In this document: in pieces, positions 17,061 to 26,427 of the stretch
How the letters are laid out: every line of letters begins with the position of its first letter
How positions within the stretch are numbered: the first letter of the stretch is position 1
Assembly (NCBI RefSeq): GCF_900187115.1
Contig: NZ_LT906455.1
Coordinates: 1,674,001 to 1,738,000 of the forward strand
DNA from: Aliarcobacter butzleri
Lineage (GTDB): Bacteria; Campylobacterota; Campylobacteria; Campylobacterales; Arcobacteraceae
Direction: 5' to 3'
Length of the DNA: 64,000 nt
Notes under the pieces: generated by a model
What the model saw: the letters and a program-made list of their open reading frames with translations, nothing else
The model's database searches: none
What the model was told of the DNA's origin: nothing
Position numbers and translations under genes: made by a program

Positions 17061-17904
17061 AAAGATTTGAATTTTCCAAAAGATTTATAGATGAAAAAGT
17101 TATATTTTTATTGTTTTTTTCTAAAAATTGATATAAATCCTCTTTTTTGCTTGAAGTTAAAATAAGCTTCAATCTATTTTGTTTAAACTCCAAAGATTGT
17201 AAATCTAAACTATTTATATTTATATCTTGAAAAATCAAATCAAGTTTTTCTTGAAAACTTTGAAATTCATATTTATGTTTTAAAATATCAATATTTATCT
17301 CTTCTTTATTTTCTATTTGTTCAATCTTTTCTTCATTTGAAAAGATAAAAAATGAAAAAATCAATACGACAAATAGATATAAAACAAAAAAGACAAAACC
17401 ATAATCTTGATTCAAATTTAAAAAAGATAAATTTTGTTTTATATTTTTTTCTAAATAACTATTTTTTAGTTTTTCAATTTCATTTTTATCAATTTGTTTA
17501 AAATTATCTATATTTATTTGAAATTTTTTATTTAAAAACTCGATAAGTTCATCTTTTTGTATAATTTGATTTAGCTTTTGATAATAGTAGATTTTAGAAT
17601 TTTTATATAAACAAAAAAAATCTTCATTTAAATATAAATCAACTTTTCCAAACTCTTCTTTATTTTCATAAAATTGCTCAAAAACTTGAAATTCAAAAAA
17701 ATCATACTTTTCATTTAAGATAAAAATTTGATATTTTTTTAGTTCTTTTATATAAATTATAAAGATTTTATCATTTTTATTTGTAGTTATATTTTTTAGT
17801 TTAAAATTTGTAAAAATAAAGTTTTTTAGGTTTTTGTTATCAATTTTCTCAGAGACTTCAATCTCAAGTAAAGTTAATTTTTCTTGTGGGAGAATATTCT
17901 TCAT
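17026..17904 (-). CDS. Bitopic membrane protein, possible PilN/GspL-like component
   Basis: The 292-residue protein has about 165 cytoplasmic residues, one membrane span at about 168-188 (FVLYLFVVLIFSFF) and a periplasmic domain starting with a coiled coil. This layout matches GspL or a PilM/PilN fusion of type II secretion or competence systems. The sequence is very Lys/Asn/Phe-rich and has no clear motif. Assignment rests on topology and on its pairing with the PilO-like gene. Confidence 0.38.
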   Translation of the reverse strand: MKNILPQEKLTLLEIEVSEKIDNKNLKNFIFTNFKLKNITTNKNDKIFIIYIKELKKYQIFILNEKYDFFEFQVFEQFYENKEEFGKVDLYLNEDFFCLYKNSKIYYYQKLNQIIQKDELIEFLNKKFQINIDNFKQIDKNEIEKLKNSYLEKNIKQNLSFLNLNQDYGFVFFVLYLFVVLIFSFFIFSNEEKIEQIENKEEINIDILKHKYEFQSFQEKLDLIFQDININSLDLQSLEFKQNRLKLILTSSKKEDLYQFLEKNNKNITFSSINLLENSNLYEAVIDAKIFE

Positions 17905-17976
17905 TTAAAGCCTCATTTTTAACTTTAATAATTATTATCAAAGTATATAAAAATGCGGCTTAATTTTGAAGTTTTA

Positions 17977-18861
17977 TTATAAGCTTACGTCATATCCTAG
18001 AGCTTTTAATCCCTCTTTATCTTTTGTCCAACCTTTTTTGATTGAAACAAAAAGTTCTAAAAAGCATTTTTTACCAGTAAGTTTCTCTATTTTCATTCTA
18101 GCATCTCTTCCAATTCGCTTGATTGCAGTTGCACCTTTTCCTATAATCATACCTTTTTGAGTATCTTTTTGTACAATTATCGTAGCTTTTATAACATCTA
18201 CATTTGGTTTTTCTTCTACTTTATTTACAATAACATCTGCTTCATAAGGAATTTCATCACTAATATTTTCAAAAATTGATTCCCTTATAAACTCTTTGAA
18301 AATATCTCTTAAATGCTCAGTTGTCATAATCTCTGGGTCATATAAATATGGATGTTCTGGTAAATATTTTACAACTTCACCTAAAATATCAGCTTTTTTT
18401 GTAGCTTTTTTAATAGATACAGGAATAATAGCCTCATATTTATCATTGTATTTTTCATACTCTTTTAACTTCAACATAAGTTCATCTGCACTTACAAAAT
18501 CTATTTTTGTAAGAAGTAAGATATGTTTTACATTTTTTTTATTTTTTTCTAAAAAGTCTTCATAATAACTTATTTTATCAGTAACTGGTGCAAGATATAA
18601 AATCAAATCACAATCACCCATAGCTTTTAATGCTTCATCTAACATATACTGATTTAAAAGTTTTTCTGTTTCATGAATTCCTGGTGTGTCTATAAAGATA
18701 ACTTGGTCATCTTCATGCATAACTATGATATTTGATCTTTTTCTTGTAGCATTTGCCTTGTGTGAAACCATCGCTATTTTTTCACCAACAAGCCAATTTA
18801 GAAGAGAACTTTTACCTGCATTTGGTCGTCCTACAACTGAAACATATCCGCATTTTGTCAT
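17977..18861 (-). CDS. era: GTPase Era
   Basis: The 294-residue protein has all GTPase motifs: GRPNAGKS at 11-18, DTPG near 58-61 and TKID, then a C-terminal KH domain with GMIIGKGATAIKRIG. Era binds the 3' end of 16S rRNA and assists 30S ribosome assembly. Length and motifs are normal. An AAGG site precedes the ATG. Confidence 0.97.
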   Translation of the reverse strand: MTKCGYVSVVGRPNAGKSSLLNWLVGEKIAMVSHKANATRKRSNIIVMHEDDQVIFIDTPGIHETEKLLNQYMLDEALKAMGDCDLILYLAPVTDKISYYEDFLEKNKKNVKHILLLTKIDFVSADELMLKLKEYEKYNDKYEAIIPVSIKKATKKADILGEVVKYLPEHPYLYDPEIMTTEHLRDIFKEFIRESIFENISDEIPYEADVIVNKVEEKPNVDVIKATIIVQKDTQKGMIIGKGATAIKRIGRDARMKIEKLTGKKCFLELFVSIKKGWTKDKEGLKALGYDVSL

Positions 18862-18936
18862 TATTTGCCTTTTATATAATAAATAACCGTAATAGTAACA
18901 TAATTTTTATAAGGCTTTATCTTCTTGCTCTATTTA

Positions 18937-19647
18937 TCAATGTTTATCTAAATCTATTTTTTCATATAAATGTCCAATTTCCATAAATATCTTTTTATCT
19001 TTAATATTTCCCAAATCTTTATCTAAAAAATAGTTTCTAACTTCTTCATACTCTTTATTTGTAATAGGTAAAATATTTATAAATCTATCTTTACTATATA
19101 TAATAATTGCATCAAATAATTTAAATTTATAATTTTTATCTTTTATCTTATGAAAAAAATATTTAATTATTATTAAACAAATATGTAAAATTGGATATAT
19201 AAATAACAAAATATATAACATATCTAAAATAAATAAAAATATAAATACAAAAATAAATGCTATATAACTAATTTCCCCTATAACTTGTGTTTTATGATAA
19301 AGATCACTATATGTTCTTTTTATATCAGTTATTTCAGAAATTTTAATCTCTTCTATAATATTATTTTCGTGCATAAATTTAATACTATCATTCATTAAAA
19401 TTATTTTTCTTTTATTTCTTGCTCTTAAATAGGCTCTTATATATGGCATCATTAAGAATGGAATAATAATAAAAATATGCCTGTTAAGTGAAGATTCGCT
19501 CATTCCACCTGGAGTATTTAAATTATGTATATAAGCATATATTGCTATTGGTATCATAGAAATTGTAATTAAAAATTCGAATAAAGTATTATAATCCTTA
19601 ATTTCAATTGGATTTTTATCATAATCTATTTTTTGATTTTCTATCAT
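18937..19647 (-). CDS. Membrane protein with PH-like segment, function unknown
   Basis: The 236-residue protein has four predicted membrane spans in two pairs (about 26-42 and 58-74, then 128-150 and 152-168). Between the pairs, RKIILMNDSIKFMHENNIIEEIKISEI looks like the strand order of a bacterial PH-like domain. It lies between comM and era on the same strand. It is not a recognised family. Confidence 0.55.
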   Translation of the reverse strand: MIENQKIDYDKNPIEIKDYNTLFEFLITISMIPIAIYAYIHNLNTPGGMSESSLNRHIFIIIPFLMMPYIRAYLRARNKRKIILMNDSIKFMHENNIIEEIKISEITDIKRTYSDLYHKTQVIGEISYIAFIFVFIFLFILDMLYILLFIYPILHICLIIIKYFFHKIKDKNYKFKLFDAIIIYSKDRFINILPITNKEYEEVRNYFLDKDLGNIKDKKIFMEIGHLYEKIDLDKH

Positions 19648-19653
19648 TATTTT

Positions 19654-21159
19654 TTACCTTCTTCTAAAATTCAAACTCTTTAATAAATCACTTTTAGTGA
19701 TAATCTCATTATCATTTAAATCAGCAATAGTTCGTGCTACTTTTAAAACTTTATTTATACTTCTAAATGACAAACTATAATTTAGCCTTGCTTTTTCTAA
19801 AACTTCACTACTATCATCATCTAAAAGACAATATTTTTTTATATCTTCATCACTTAGTTTTCCATTTAACTCTTTTTGTCCCCTACTTTTTTGTTTGATA
19901 AAAGCTTTTATTACATTTTGATGAAGTTCAGTCGAACTTACAATATTTTTATTATCATTAAAACTATCATTCATTACTAAATACAAGTCAATTCTATCTA
20001 AAAATGGTTCACTAAGACGATTTTTATATCTTTGTATCTCTACTTCACTACATCTGCACTCTTTTACACTAGAAAGAAGGTTACCACAAGGGCAAGGATT
20101 TAAAGCTGCAACAAAAATAAATTTTGTTTCATAAAGCACTTTACTATTTACTCTTGAGATTAATATTTTATTATCTTCAAGTGGTTCTCTAAGTGCTTCT
20201 AAAATATTATTTGGAAAATGTGGCAACTCATCGAAAAATAAAACGCCATTGTTACTAAGTGCAACTTCTCCCATTTTTGAGTTTGTTCCACCCAATATTG
20301 ATGATTTTGTTGCCGTATGATGCGGATTTCTAAAAGCTCTTATTGGTGAAAAATCTATATCTTTAAAATCAAGTGCTTGAAGCTTTGCTTTTTCTAAAAT
20401 CTCTTCAAGACTCATAGGAGATAAAATATATTGTAATCTTTTTGATATCATAGACTTCCCACAACCAGGGCTTCCTTCCATGATAAAATTATGGTTTCCA
20501 GCTGCACAAATCATAGCTGCATATTTAGCCATATCTTGTCCTAAAACATCACTAAAATCTTCTACATACTTTGTGTCATAAAAATACTTTTCACCATTTA
20601 TTTCTAAAGTTTTATATAAAGGAAACTCTTTTTTACATAAATATTCATCTTTTAAATTTGATTTTAGAAATTCTATTGCACCATTTAAATCTTTTACAAC
20701 ATATATATCAATATTTGGAATATTGGCAAGTTTTTTTGCACTATTTTCACAAACTACAACTTTATTAATTAGTTTTTGTTTTGCTAAAGATAGTACCATT
20801 GGAAAAATAAGATTTGTATCTTTTATCTTTCCATCAAGAGATAACTCTCCAAAGAAATAAAAATCATCAAAGTTTACTTTTTTATCATCATAAAAAGCTA
20901 TTTGCAAAGCAATAGCTAAATCAAAATGTGAACCTTTTTTATTTAACTCAGTTGGTGATAAATTTATAGTAATTTTTAGTGGTGGAAATTTAAAATCATT
21001 TACCAATAATGCTGATTTAACTCTATCCCTTGATTCACTAATGCTTGTACTTATCATACCTACAATTGTAAAGCTTGGAAGTCCTCTTGTAAAAGTTGAC
21101 TCAACATCGATACTAACAGCATCAATTGTATCCATAGAAGCAGATTTTATAATTTTCAT
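19654..21159 (-). CDS. comM: ComM/YifB-family AAA ATPase (Mg-chelatase-like)
   Basis: The 501-residue protein has the N-terminal Lon-C-like domain (ISESRDRVKSALLVN, LSPTELNKKGSHFDLAIAL), Walker A GSPGCGKS at 229-236, Walker B (VLFFDELPHF), and the NPCPCGN and CRCSE cysteine motif. ComM is a hexameric branch-migration helicase that aids integration of DNA in natural transformation. Length is normal. The 200 bases upstream are AT-rich spacer shared with the divergent zinc-ribbon gene. Confidence 0.92.
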   Translation of the reverse strand: MKIIKSASMDTIDAVSIDVESTFTRGLPSFTIVGMISTSISESRDRVKSALLVNDFKFPPLKITINLSPTELNKKGSHFDLAIALQIAFYDDKKVNFDDFYFFGELSLDGKIKDTNLIFPMVLSLAKQKLINKVVVCENSAKKLANIPNIDIYVVKDLNGAIEFLKSNLKDEYLCKKEFPLYKTLEINGEKYFYDTKYVEDFSDVLGQDMAKYAAMICAAGNHNFIMEGSPGCGKSMISKRLQYILSPMSLEEILEKAKLQALDFKDIDFSPIRAFRNPHHTATKSSILGGTNSKMGEVALSNNGVLFFDELPHFPNNILEALREPLEDNKILISRVNSKVLYETKFIFVAALNPCPCGNLLSSVKECRCSEVEIQRYKNRLSEPFLDRIDLYLVMNDSFNDNKNIVSSTELHQNVIKAFIKQKSRGQKELNGKLSDEDIKKYCLLDDDSSEVLEKARLNYSLSFRSINKVLKVARTIADLNDNEIITKSDLLKSLNFRRR

Positions 21160-21359
21160 TTTATTCTTCTTTCATAAATAGTTACTAATATTTTTTATAA
21201 TAAATCTGATTCTTATTATATTTATTTATTTTATATTTAAAATAAAAAAGCAAGAATTAAAAACTTTTTAAATATTTTATTTAATAAATAGATTGTAATA
21301 TTTCTATCAATTTTTAATCTTTAAAAGATATAATACTCAAAAATTTTAGGAAATATTTT

Positions 21360-21734
21360 ATGTCATCACTTATGAATTGCCCAGAATGTAATCATAAAAT
21401 TTTATCAAGATTGGGAACGATTTGCCCAAACTGTGGTTACACTGTTGGATATTTTAATGGTACTTCAAAAAGAAAAGAATATGGTAAATTTTTCGCTTTA
21501 ACTGTTTTTATACCATTTATATCTTTTATTACTATTCTTTTTGCTCAATTAAATAAATATACTATGATAGTTGGAATTGCAGTATTTTTCTACTTAGCTA
21601 TAAAATCTTCACCTTTTTTATTTAAAAGTATTTTTTTTACAAAGTTTGAAAAGATATTTTTTTGGATTGTTTGGACTGTATTAAATAGTCTTATTCTAAT
21701 TACGATTATAAATATTTTAAGAAAAGGGTTTTAA
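21360..21734 (+). CDS. Small zinc-ribbon membrane protein
   Basis: The 124-residue protein has two CxxC pairs near the N-terminus (CPECNH and CPNCGY), a typical zinc ribbon, followed by three membrane spans. It is short and of unknown function. An AGG site precedes the ATG. Its stop lies in a hairpin shared with the convergent def gene. Confidence 0.65.
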   Translation: MSSLMNCPECNHKILSRLGTICPNCGYTVGYFNGTSKRKEYGKFFALTVFIPFISFITILFAQLNKYTMIVGIAVFFYLAIKSSPFLFKSIFFTKFEKIFFWIVWTVLNSLILITIINILRKGF

Positions 21735-21762
21735 GAGATTAATTTTTATCTTTTAATCTCTT
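21733..21762. terminator. Shared terminator between convergent genes
   Basis: AAGAGATTAA and TTAATCTCTT form a perfect 10-bp stem with a 10-base loop; a T-run follows on the + strand. It covers both the zinc-ribbon stop and the def stop, and can serve both directions. Confidence 0.7.
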
Positions 21763-22254
21763 TTTCCACTCTTTTTCAAATTTTTTTCTTTTTATGATAG
21801 ATAGATTTTCAATAAATAAATGTCCAGATAAATGTTCCATTTCATGTTGCCAAGCAACAGCTAAAAAACCTTCACTTTCCATAGTTTGTTTTTCACCAAA
21901 TCTATTAAAATATTCAACTATAATATGTTCTGCTCGTGTAACATCTTCACTAAACCCTGGTACACTCAAACAACCTTCTGTAAATACTTGAGTTCCATCT
22001 TTATGTGTAATAACTGGATTTATAGCTTCTATTAAATCATTTTTATCTTGAATATCTTCTTCATTTGGAAGATTTATTACTAAAACATTTAAAGGAACTG
22101 CTACTTGAATAGCTGCTAAACCAACACCATTTTGAGCTATCATAGTTTCATACATATCATCTAAAAGAGTGTGAAGTTCATTATCGAACTTTTCCACATC
22201 TTTTGATTTTAATCGAAGTAATTTATTTGGATAAGTTATAACTTCTCTAACCAT
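21739..22254 (-). CDS. def: Peptide deformylase
   Basis: The 171-residue enzyme shows the three family motifs: GVGLAAIQ, EGCLSVPG and QHEMEHLSG, with the Cys and two His that bind the metal. It removes the formyl group from new proteins. It follows clpP by eight bases and with tig forms a nascent-protein processing operon. Confidence 0.97.
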   Translation of the reverse strand: MVREVITYPNKLLRLKSKDVEKFDNELHTLLDDMYETMIAQNGVGLAAIQVAVPLNVLVINLPNEEDIQDKNDLIEAINPVITHKDGTQVFTEGCLSVPGFSEDVTRAEHIIVEYFNRFGEKQTMESEGFLAVAWQHEMEHLSGHLFIENLSIIKRKKFEKEWKKRLKDKN

Positions 22255-22262
22255 AATATTTC

Positions 22263-22847
22263 TTATTTATGTTTTGTTATAACTTCATCAATCAACCCAT
22301 AAGAGCAAGCTTCTTCTGCACTCATAAAGTTATCTCTATCTGTATCTTTTTCAATTGTTGCAAAATCTTGACCAGTTTGTGAAGCTAAAATACCATTTAA
22401 TGTATCTTTTAATCTTTGAATCTCTTTTGCTTGAATTTGAATATCAGTAGCTTGTCCTCTAGCTCCACCTAATGGTTGGTGAATCATAATTCTAGAATTT
22501 GGTAAAGAGTATCTTTTACCTTTAGCCCCACTACTTAATAAAAATGCTCCCATAGATGCAGCTTGTCCAATACAAATAGTACAAACATCTGGTTTTATAT
22601 AATTCATAGTATCAAATATAGACATACCACTAGTAACCACACCACCTGGAGAGTTGATATATAAATAGATATCTTTATCTGGATCTTCAGCTTCAAGGAA
22701 AAGTAACTGAGCCACAACTGTTGAAGCAACAGCATCATTTATCTCTCCACTTAACATAATAATTCTATCTTTAAGAAGTCTTGAATAAATATCGTAACTT
22801 CTTTCACCTCGACCCGTTTTTTCAACTACATATGGTATATAACTCAT
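22263..22847 (-). CDS. clpP: ATP-dependent Clp protease proteolytic subunit
   Basis: The 194-residue serine protease has the catalytic Ser in [12 protein letters not shown], His in [15 protein letters not shown], and Asp further on ([14 protein letters not shown]). It forms the proteolytic double ring that works with Clp ATPases. It lies 14 bases after tig and 8 before def, in the order tig-clpP-def. Confidence 0.97.
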   Translation of the reverse strand: MSYIPYVVEKTGRGERSYDIYSRLLKDRIIMLSGEINDAVASTVVAQLLFLEAEDPDKDIYLYINSPGGVVTSGMSIFDTMNYIKPDVCTICIGQAASMGAFLLSSGAKGKRYSLPNSRIMIHQPLGGARGQATDIQIQAKEIQRLKDTLNGILASQTGQDFATIEKDTDRDNFMSAEEACSYGLIDEVITKHK

Positions 22848-22861
22848 AAAAAATCCTATAA

Positions 22862-24163
22862 TTATTTTCCTAATTTTTCATCTAATAATTTAGAGATAAC
22901 TTTCTCTTCAATCATAGACATTTTAATTGCAGGTAAATATCCAGCTTGTTGATATTGTTTTATAACATCTTGTGGATTTTGTCCCATTTGCATTGCTTCA
23001 AAATATAATACTTGAGTAACTTCTTGATCACTTACTTGTACATTTTCAGCTTTAGCTAAAGCATCAATAATAAATGTAGCTTTTACAGAATTTACTGCAT
23101 CTTCTTTTAATTCATTTCTGATATCTTCAACTTTGTTAGCATTCTCTTTTAATTCATTGATTTCTTCTTCAGTCATTGTTCTAATTTTGTTATTTAAAGC
23201 ATAATTAATTTCTTGCTCAATTACTGATGTTGGTAATGCAAAGTTAATTTTTTCAACTAATGTTTCTAAAAATACAGGTTTTAGTTCATCTCTATAATAT
23301 TTAGCTTTATCTTCAGCTAACATTTGTTCTTTTACTCTATCTCTTAAAGTGTCAATTGTTACATCTTTTTGACCTGGTAACATTTTTTGTGCAAATTCAT
23401 CATTTAACTCAGGTTTTGCTCTTTCTTGAATTTCATGTAAAGTTACTTTAAATACCGCTTCTTTTCCAGCTAAATCTTTTGCTTGATAGCTCTCTGGGAA
23501 TTTAACAGTAATATCTTTTTGCTCTTCATATTTCATTCCAATAACTTGCTCTTCAAATCCTGGGATGAATGAACCTGAACCAATTTGTAATGGATATTTT
23601 TCAGCTTTTCCACCGTCAAATGCAACACCATCAACAAAACCTTCAAAATCAATCACAGCAAAATCACCATCTTTTACAGCTCTTTTTCTAGCAATTTTTT
23701 CTAATGGTGCAGATGATTGAGCAATTTCAGTTAATCTGTCATCAATTTTTTTAATATCAATTTCAATAGCTTTAACTGCAGGAACTAATGATTTATAATC
23801 TCCTAAATCAATATTTGGTTTGCAAGCAACTGATAATTCAACTTCGATATCTCCGTTGTCTTTTTTATCAAATTTAGTAACACTTGGTTCACCAATTAAG
23901 TCTGAATTTTTAATATCTAATAGTTTTAGACCATCAGCTAAAATTTTTCTAATTCCATCAGCTTCAGCATCTTCTCTTAATTTATCAGCATATCTTTGTT
24001 TAACAACTGCAACAGGAACCTTACCTTTTCTAAATCCTTGAACATTCATAGTTTTAGCAGCTTGTTTTGCTACTTTTTCTAAATTATTTTCAATACTGTC
24101 TTTTGTAAGCGTAGCTGTTATAACTGCATTTGCTTCATCAACTCTGTTTGCGTTAAATTCCAT
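22862..24163 (-). CDS. tig: Trigger factor
   Basis: ATG 24163 is chosen because a CGGAG site lies before it; the frame is open 11 codons further but without support. The 433-residue protein has the ribosome-binding loop GFRKGKVP, the FKBP-type PPIase domain ([15 protein letters not shown]) and the C-terminal helical arms. It binds nascent chains at the ribosome exit. Confidence 0.96.
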   Translation of the reverse strand: MEFNANRVDEANAVITATLTKDSIENNLEKVAKQAAKTMNVQGFRKGKVPVAVVKQRYADKLREDAEADGIRKILADGLKLLDIKNSDLIGEPSVTKFDKKDNGDIEVELSVACKPNIDLGDYKSLVPAVKAIEIDIKKIDDRLTEIAQSSAPLEKIARKRAVKDGDFAVIDFEGFVDGVAFDGGKAEKYPLQIGSGSFIPGFEEQVIGMKYEEQKDITVKFPESYQAKDLAGKEAVFKVTLHEIQERAKPELNDEFAQKMLPGQKDVTIDTLRDRVKEQMLAEDKAKYYRDELKPVFLETLVEKINFALPTSVIEQEINYALNNKIRTMTEEEINELKENANKVEDIRNELKEDAVNSVKATFIIDALAKAENVQVSDQEVTQVLYFEAMQMGQNPQDVIKQYQQAGYLPAIKMSMIEEKVISKLLDEKLGK

Positions 24164-24260
24164 TAAATTTACTCCGATTATAATAATTTTAGCCAATATG
24201 ATAGCTAAAATTTGCTAAGGCTTAACTAAAGACAAAACTAAGCAATTTTTTGGCAAAAAA

Positions 24261-24288
24261 AAATGGAACTTTTAAAAGTTCCATTTTA
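24261..24288 (-). terminator. Strong intrinsic terminator of the PPK2 operon
   Basis: Two perfect 14-bp arms (AAAATGGAACTTTT and its complement) adjoin a run of A on the + strand, which is a T-run for leftward transcripts. It ends the ppk2/nspC block and insulates tig. Confidence 0.8.
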
Positions 24289-24310
24289 AACATTTACTAT
24301 ATTTAAAAAA

Positions 24311-25447
24311 TTAGTAATCTTTAGTTTTTCTCATTTGTAAAAGTTCTCTTTGCACAGAAATATTTATATCTTCATTCGCTTCAAAATTTAAAGAATAGTT
24401 TCTTCCATCATAATCAACAGAGTTTAAAATAATTTTCATAGCTTCAAGTCTTGCTAAATGTTTATCGTCACTTCTTACAATATGCCAAGGTGCACTTCTT
24501 GAAGTAGTTCGTCTAAGCATTTCATATTTTTTTTCAGAAAATTCATCCCATAAATCTTGAGCTTGCATATCAACTTCTGAAAATTTCCAATGTCTTAATG
24601 GATCATGAATTCTTCTATCAAATCTTCTTTTTTGTTCTTCTTTTGAAACTGAAAAATAAAGTTTTATTAAAATCATTCCTTGTCTTACTAAATCTTGTTC
24701 AAAATTTACAATATCTTCCATAAAAATTTCATGCTCTTCAGGAGTACAAAATCCAAAAATTGGTTCAACCATAGCACGGTTATACCAACTTCTATCAAAT
24801 AAAACTATTTCTCCACCTGTTGGAAAATGAGTAATGTATCTTTGCAAAAACCATTGATTTTTTTGAGTTTCTGTTGGTTTACCAAGAGCAACTACACGAT
24901 AGTGTTTGTTATTCATATATCTTGTAATTCTTCTTATTGCTCCACCTTTTCCAGAAGCATCTCTTCCTTCAAAGATAATAATCATTCTTTTATTCACTTT
25001 TTCAAGCCAATCTTGAAGTTTGATTAATTCGATTTGATATGGTTTTAAAGCTTGTAAATCATAAATTTTTTGAATACCTTCACTTAAAGTATGAGTATCT
25101 AAATTTTTATAATCACCTAAAATTGATTTCAAATATTTATTTTCTTCTTGTAACTTTTTTATAGTTTCATTTTCTTTAAGATCTTTTTTAGGAGTGATAT
25201 TTTCATCTTTTATTTTTACAATTGACTTTTCTTGAACATTTTTTATAACTGAATTTTTAAAATCTTCAAGTAAAGAAGAAGCAACTTTTAAAGTTAATTT
25301 ATCCTTTTTTGAGAAACCAAGAACTTTAACATATCTTTTTTTATCATATTGAAATCGTGCAATATATTTTTTACCAAATTCTGGATGTTCTTCCTTTGAA
25401 ATATACAAACCACTATAATCTGTTCTTTCAAATTCATTTAAATTCAT
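24311..25447 (-). CDS. ppk2: Polyphosphate kinase 2 with extra N-terminal domain
   Basis: The PPK2 catalytic core is complete: Walker A FEGRDASGKGG, VALGKPTETQKNQW, the FDRSWYNRA lid-Asp motif and APWHIVRSDDK. PPK2 enzymes transfer phosphate between polyphosphate and nucleotides. The protein has 378 residues, about 100 more than the core. The first 70 residues (SGLYISKEEH, GKKYIARFQYDKKRYVKVLG) resemble the arm-binding domain of tyrosine integrases, which is unexpected. It starts one base after the other PPK2 gene. Confidence 0.9.
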   Translation of the reverse strand: MNLNEFERTDYSGLYISKEEHPEFGKKYIARFQYDKKRYVKVLGFSKKDKLTLKVASSLLEDFKNSVIKNVQEKSIVKIKDENITPKKDLKENETIKKLQEENKYLKSILGDYKNLDTHTLSEGIQKIYDLQALKPYQIELIKLQDWLEKVNKRMIIIFEGRDASGKGGAIRRITRYMNNKHYRVVALGKPTETQKNQWFLQRYITHFPTGGEIVLFDRSWYNRAMVEPIFGFCTPEEHEIFMEDIVNFEQDLVRQGMILIKLYFSVSKEEQKRRFDRRIHDPLRHWKFSEVDMQAQDLWDEFSEKKYEMLRRTTSRSAPWHIVRSDDKHLARLEAMKIILNSVDYDGRNYSLNFEANEDINISVQRELLQMRKTKDY

Positions 25448-26404
25448 CTAATTATCCTCTTTTTTCTTTGAAAATTTATTATCTTGTTCCATATTTGTAA
25501 TTTCATTTTTTCCATGAATTAAAATATCTTTATCAGTTTTAAAAATATCTTTATCTTTTGATTTATTCTCATACTCAAGATTAGAAAGAATATGTCTTAT
25601 ACAATTCAATCTTGCTTTTTTCTTATTATCGCTTCTTATTACCATCCATGGAGCAATTTCAGTATTTGATGCCATTAACATAGAAAATTTTGCAATCGTA
25701 TATTTTTCCCATAAATTTTGTGATTCTTTATCAACAGGTGATAGTTTATATTGTTTTAGTGGATCAATTTCTCTTTTTTTAAATCTTCTTAGTTGTTCTT
25801 TTTTAGAAACTGAAAAATAGAATTTAAATAAAATAATCCCCGATTTTACTAACATCTGTTCAAATTCAGGAACTTCTCTTAAAAATTCGTGATGTTCTTC
25901 GTGAGTACAAAATCCCATAACAGGCTCAACTCCAGCTCGGTTATACCAACTTCTATCAAAAAGTACAATTTCTCCTGCACTTGGTAAATGTTTTGTATAT
26001 CGTTGAAAATACCATTGCGTTCTTTCTTGTTCTGTTGGTTTTTCTAAAGCAACAATTCTTGCACCTCTTGGATTTAAATGCTCAGTTATTCTTTTTATAG
26101 TTCCACCTTTTCCAGCAGCATCTCTTCCTTCAAAAATCATCAAAATTTTTAAACCTTGGGCTTTTACATGGTTTTGAAGTTTTAAAAGCTCAATTTGAAG
26201 TTTTGTAAGTTGTTCTTCATATTCTAAAGTCTCTTTTTTCACCCAAATCTGAACTTTCTTTTCTGTTCCTTCATCGTCAAGTTTTTCTTTAAATTTAGCT
26301 TTTGACTCTTTTCTAATTACTTTTTTATCTTTGTAATTTTCTTTTATAGACTCTTTCGTTTCACCTATTTCAATCTCTAAATCTTCAACTCTCTCTTTTT
26401 CCAT
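25448..26404 (-). CDS. ppk2: Polyphosphate kinase 2, second paralogue
   Basis: The 318-residue protein has the same core motifs as its neighbour (FEGRDAAGKGG, VALEKPTEQERTQW, FDRSWYNRA, APWMVIRSDNK). Its N-terminal 70 residues are highly charged (KEKLDDEGTEKK) and lack the integrase-like arm. The two paralogues are adjacent and co-directional, so they probably arose by tandem duplication and may differ in direction or nucleotide preference. Confidence 0.9.
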   Translation of the reverse strand: MEKERVEDLEIEIGETKESIKENYKDKKVIRKESKAKFKEKLDDEGTEKKVQIWVKKETLEYEEQLTKLQIELLKLQNHVKAQGLKILMIFEGRDAAGKGGTIKRITEHLNPRGARIVALEKPTEQERTQWYFQRYTKHLPSAGEIVLFDRSWYNRAGVEPVMGFCTHEEHHEFLREVPEFEQMLVKSGIILFKFYFSVSKKEQLRRFKKREIDPLKQYKLSPVDKESQNLWEKYTIAKFSMLMASNTEIAPWMVIRSDNKKKARLNCIRHILSNLEYENKSKDKDIFKTDKDILIHGKNEITNMEQDNKFSKKKEDN

Positions 26405-26427
26405 CTAAAACTCCCAAATTTTTTCTA

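Noticed and set aside
22862-24196. Longer trigger factor starting at 24196
   Set aside because: The extra 11 residues lack a ribosome site, while ATG 24163 has CGGAG and begins at the normal N-terminus.
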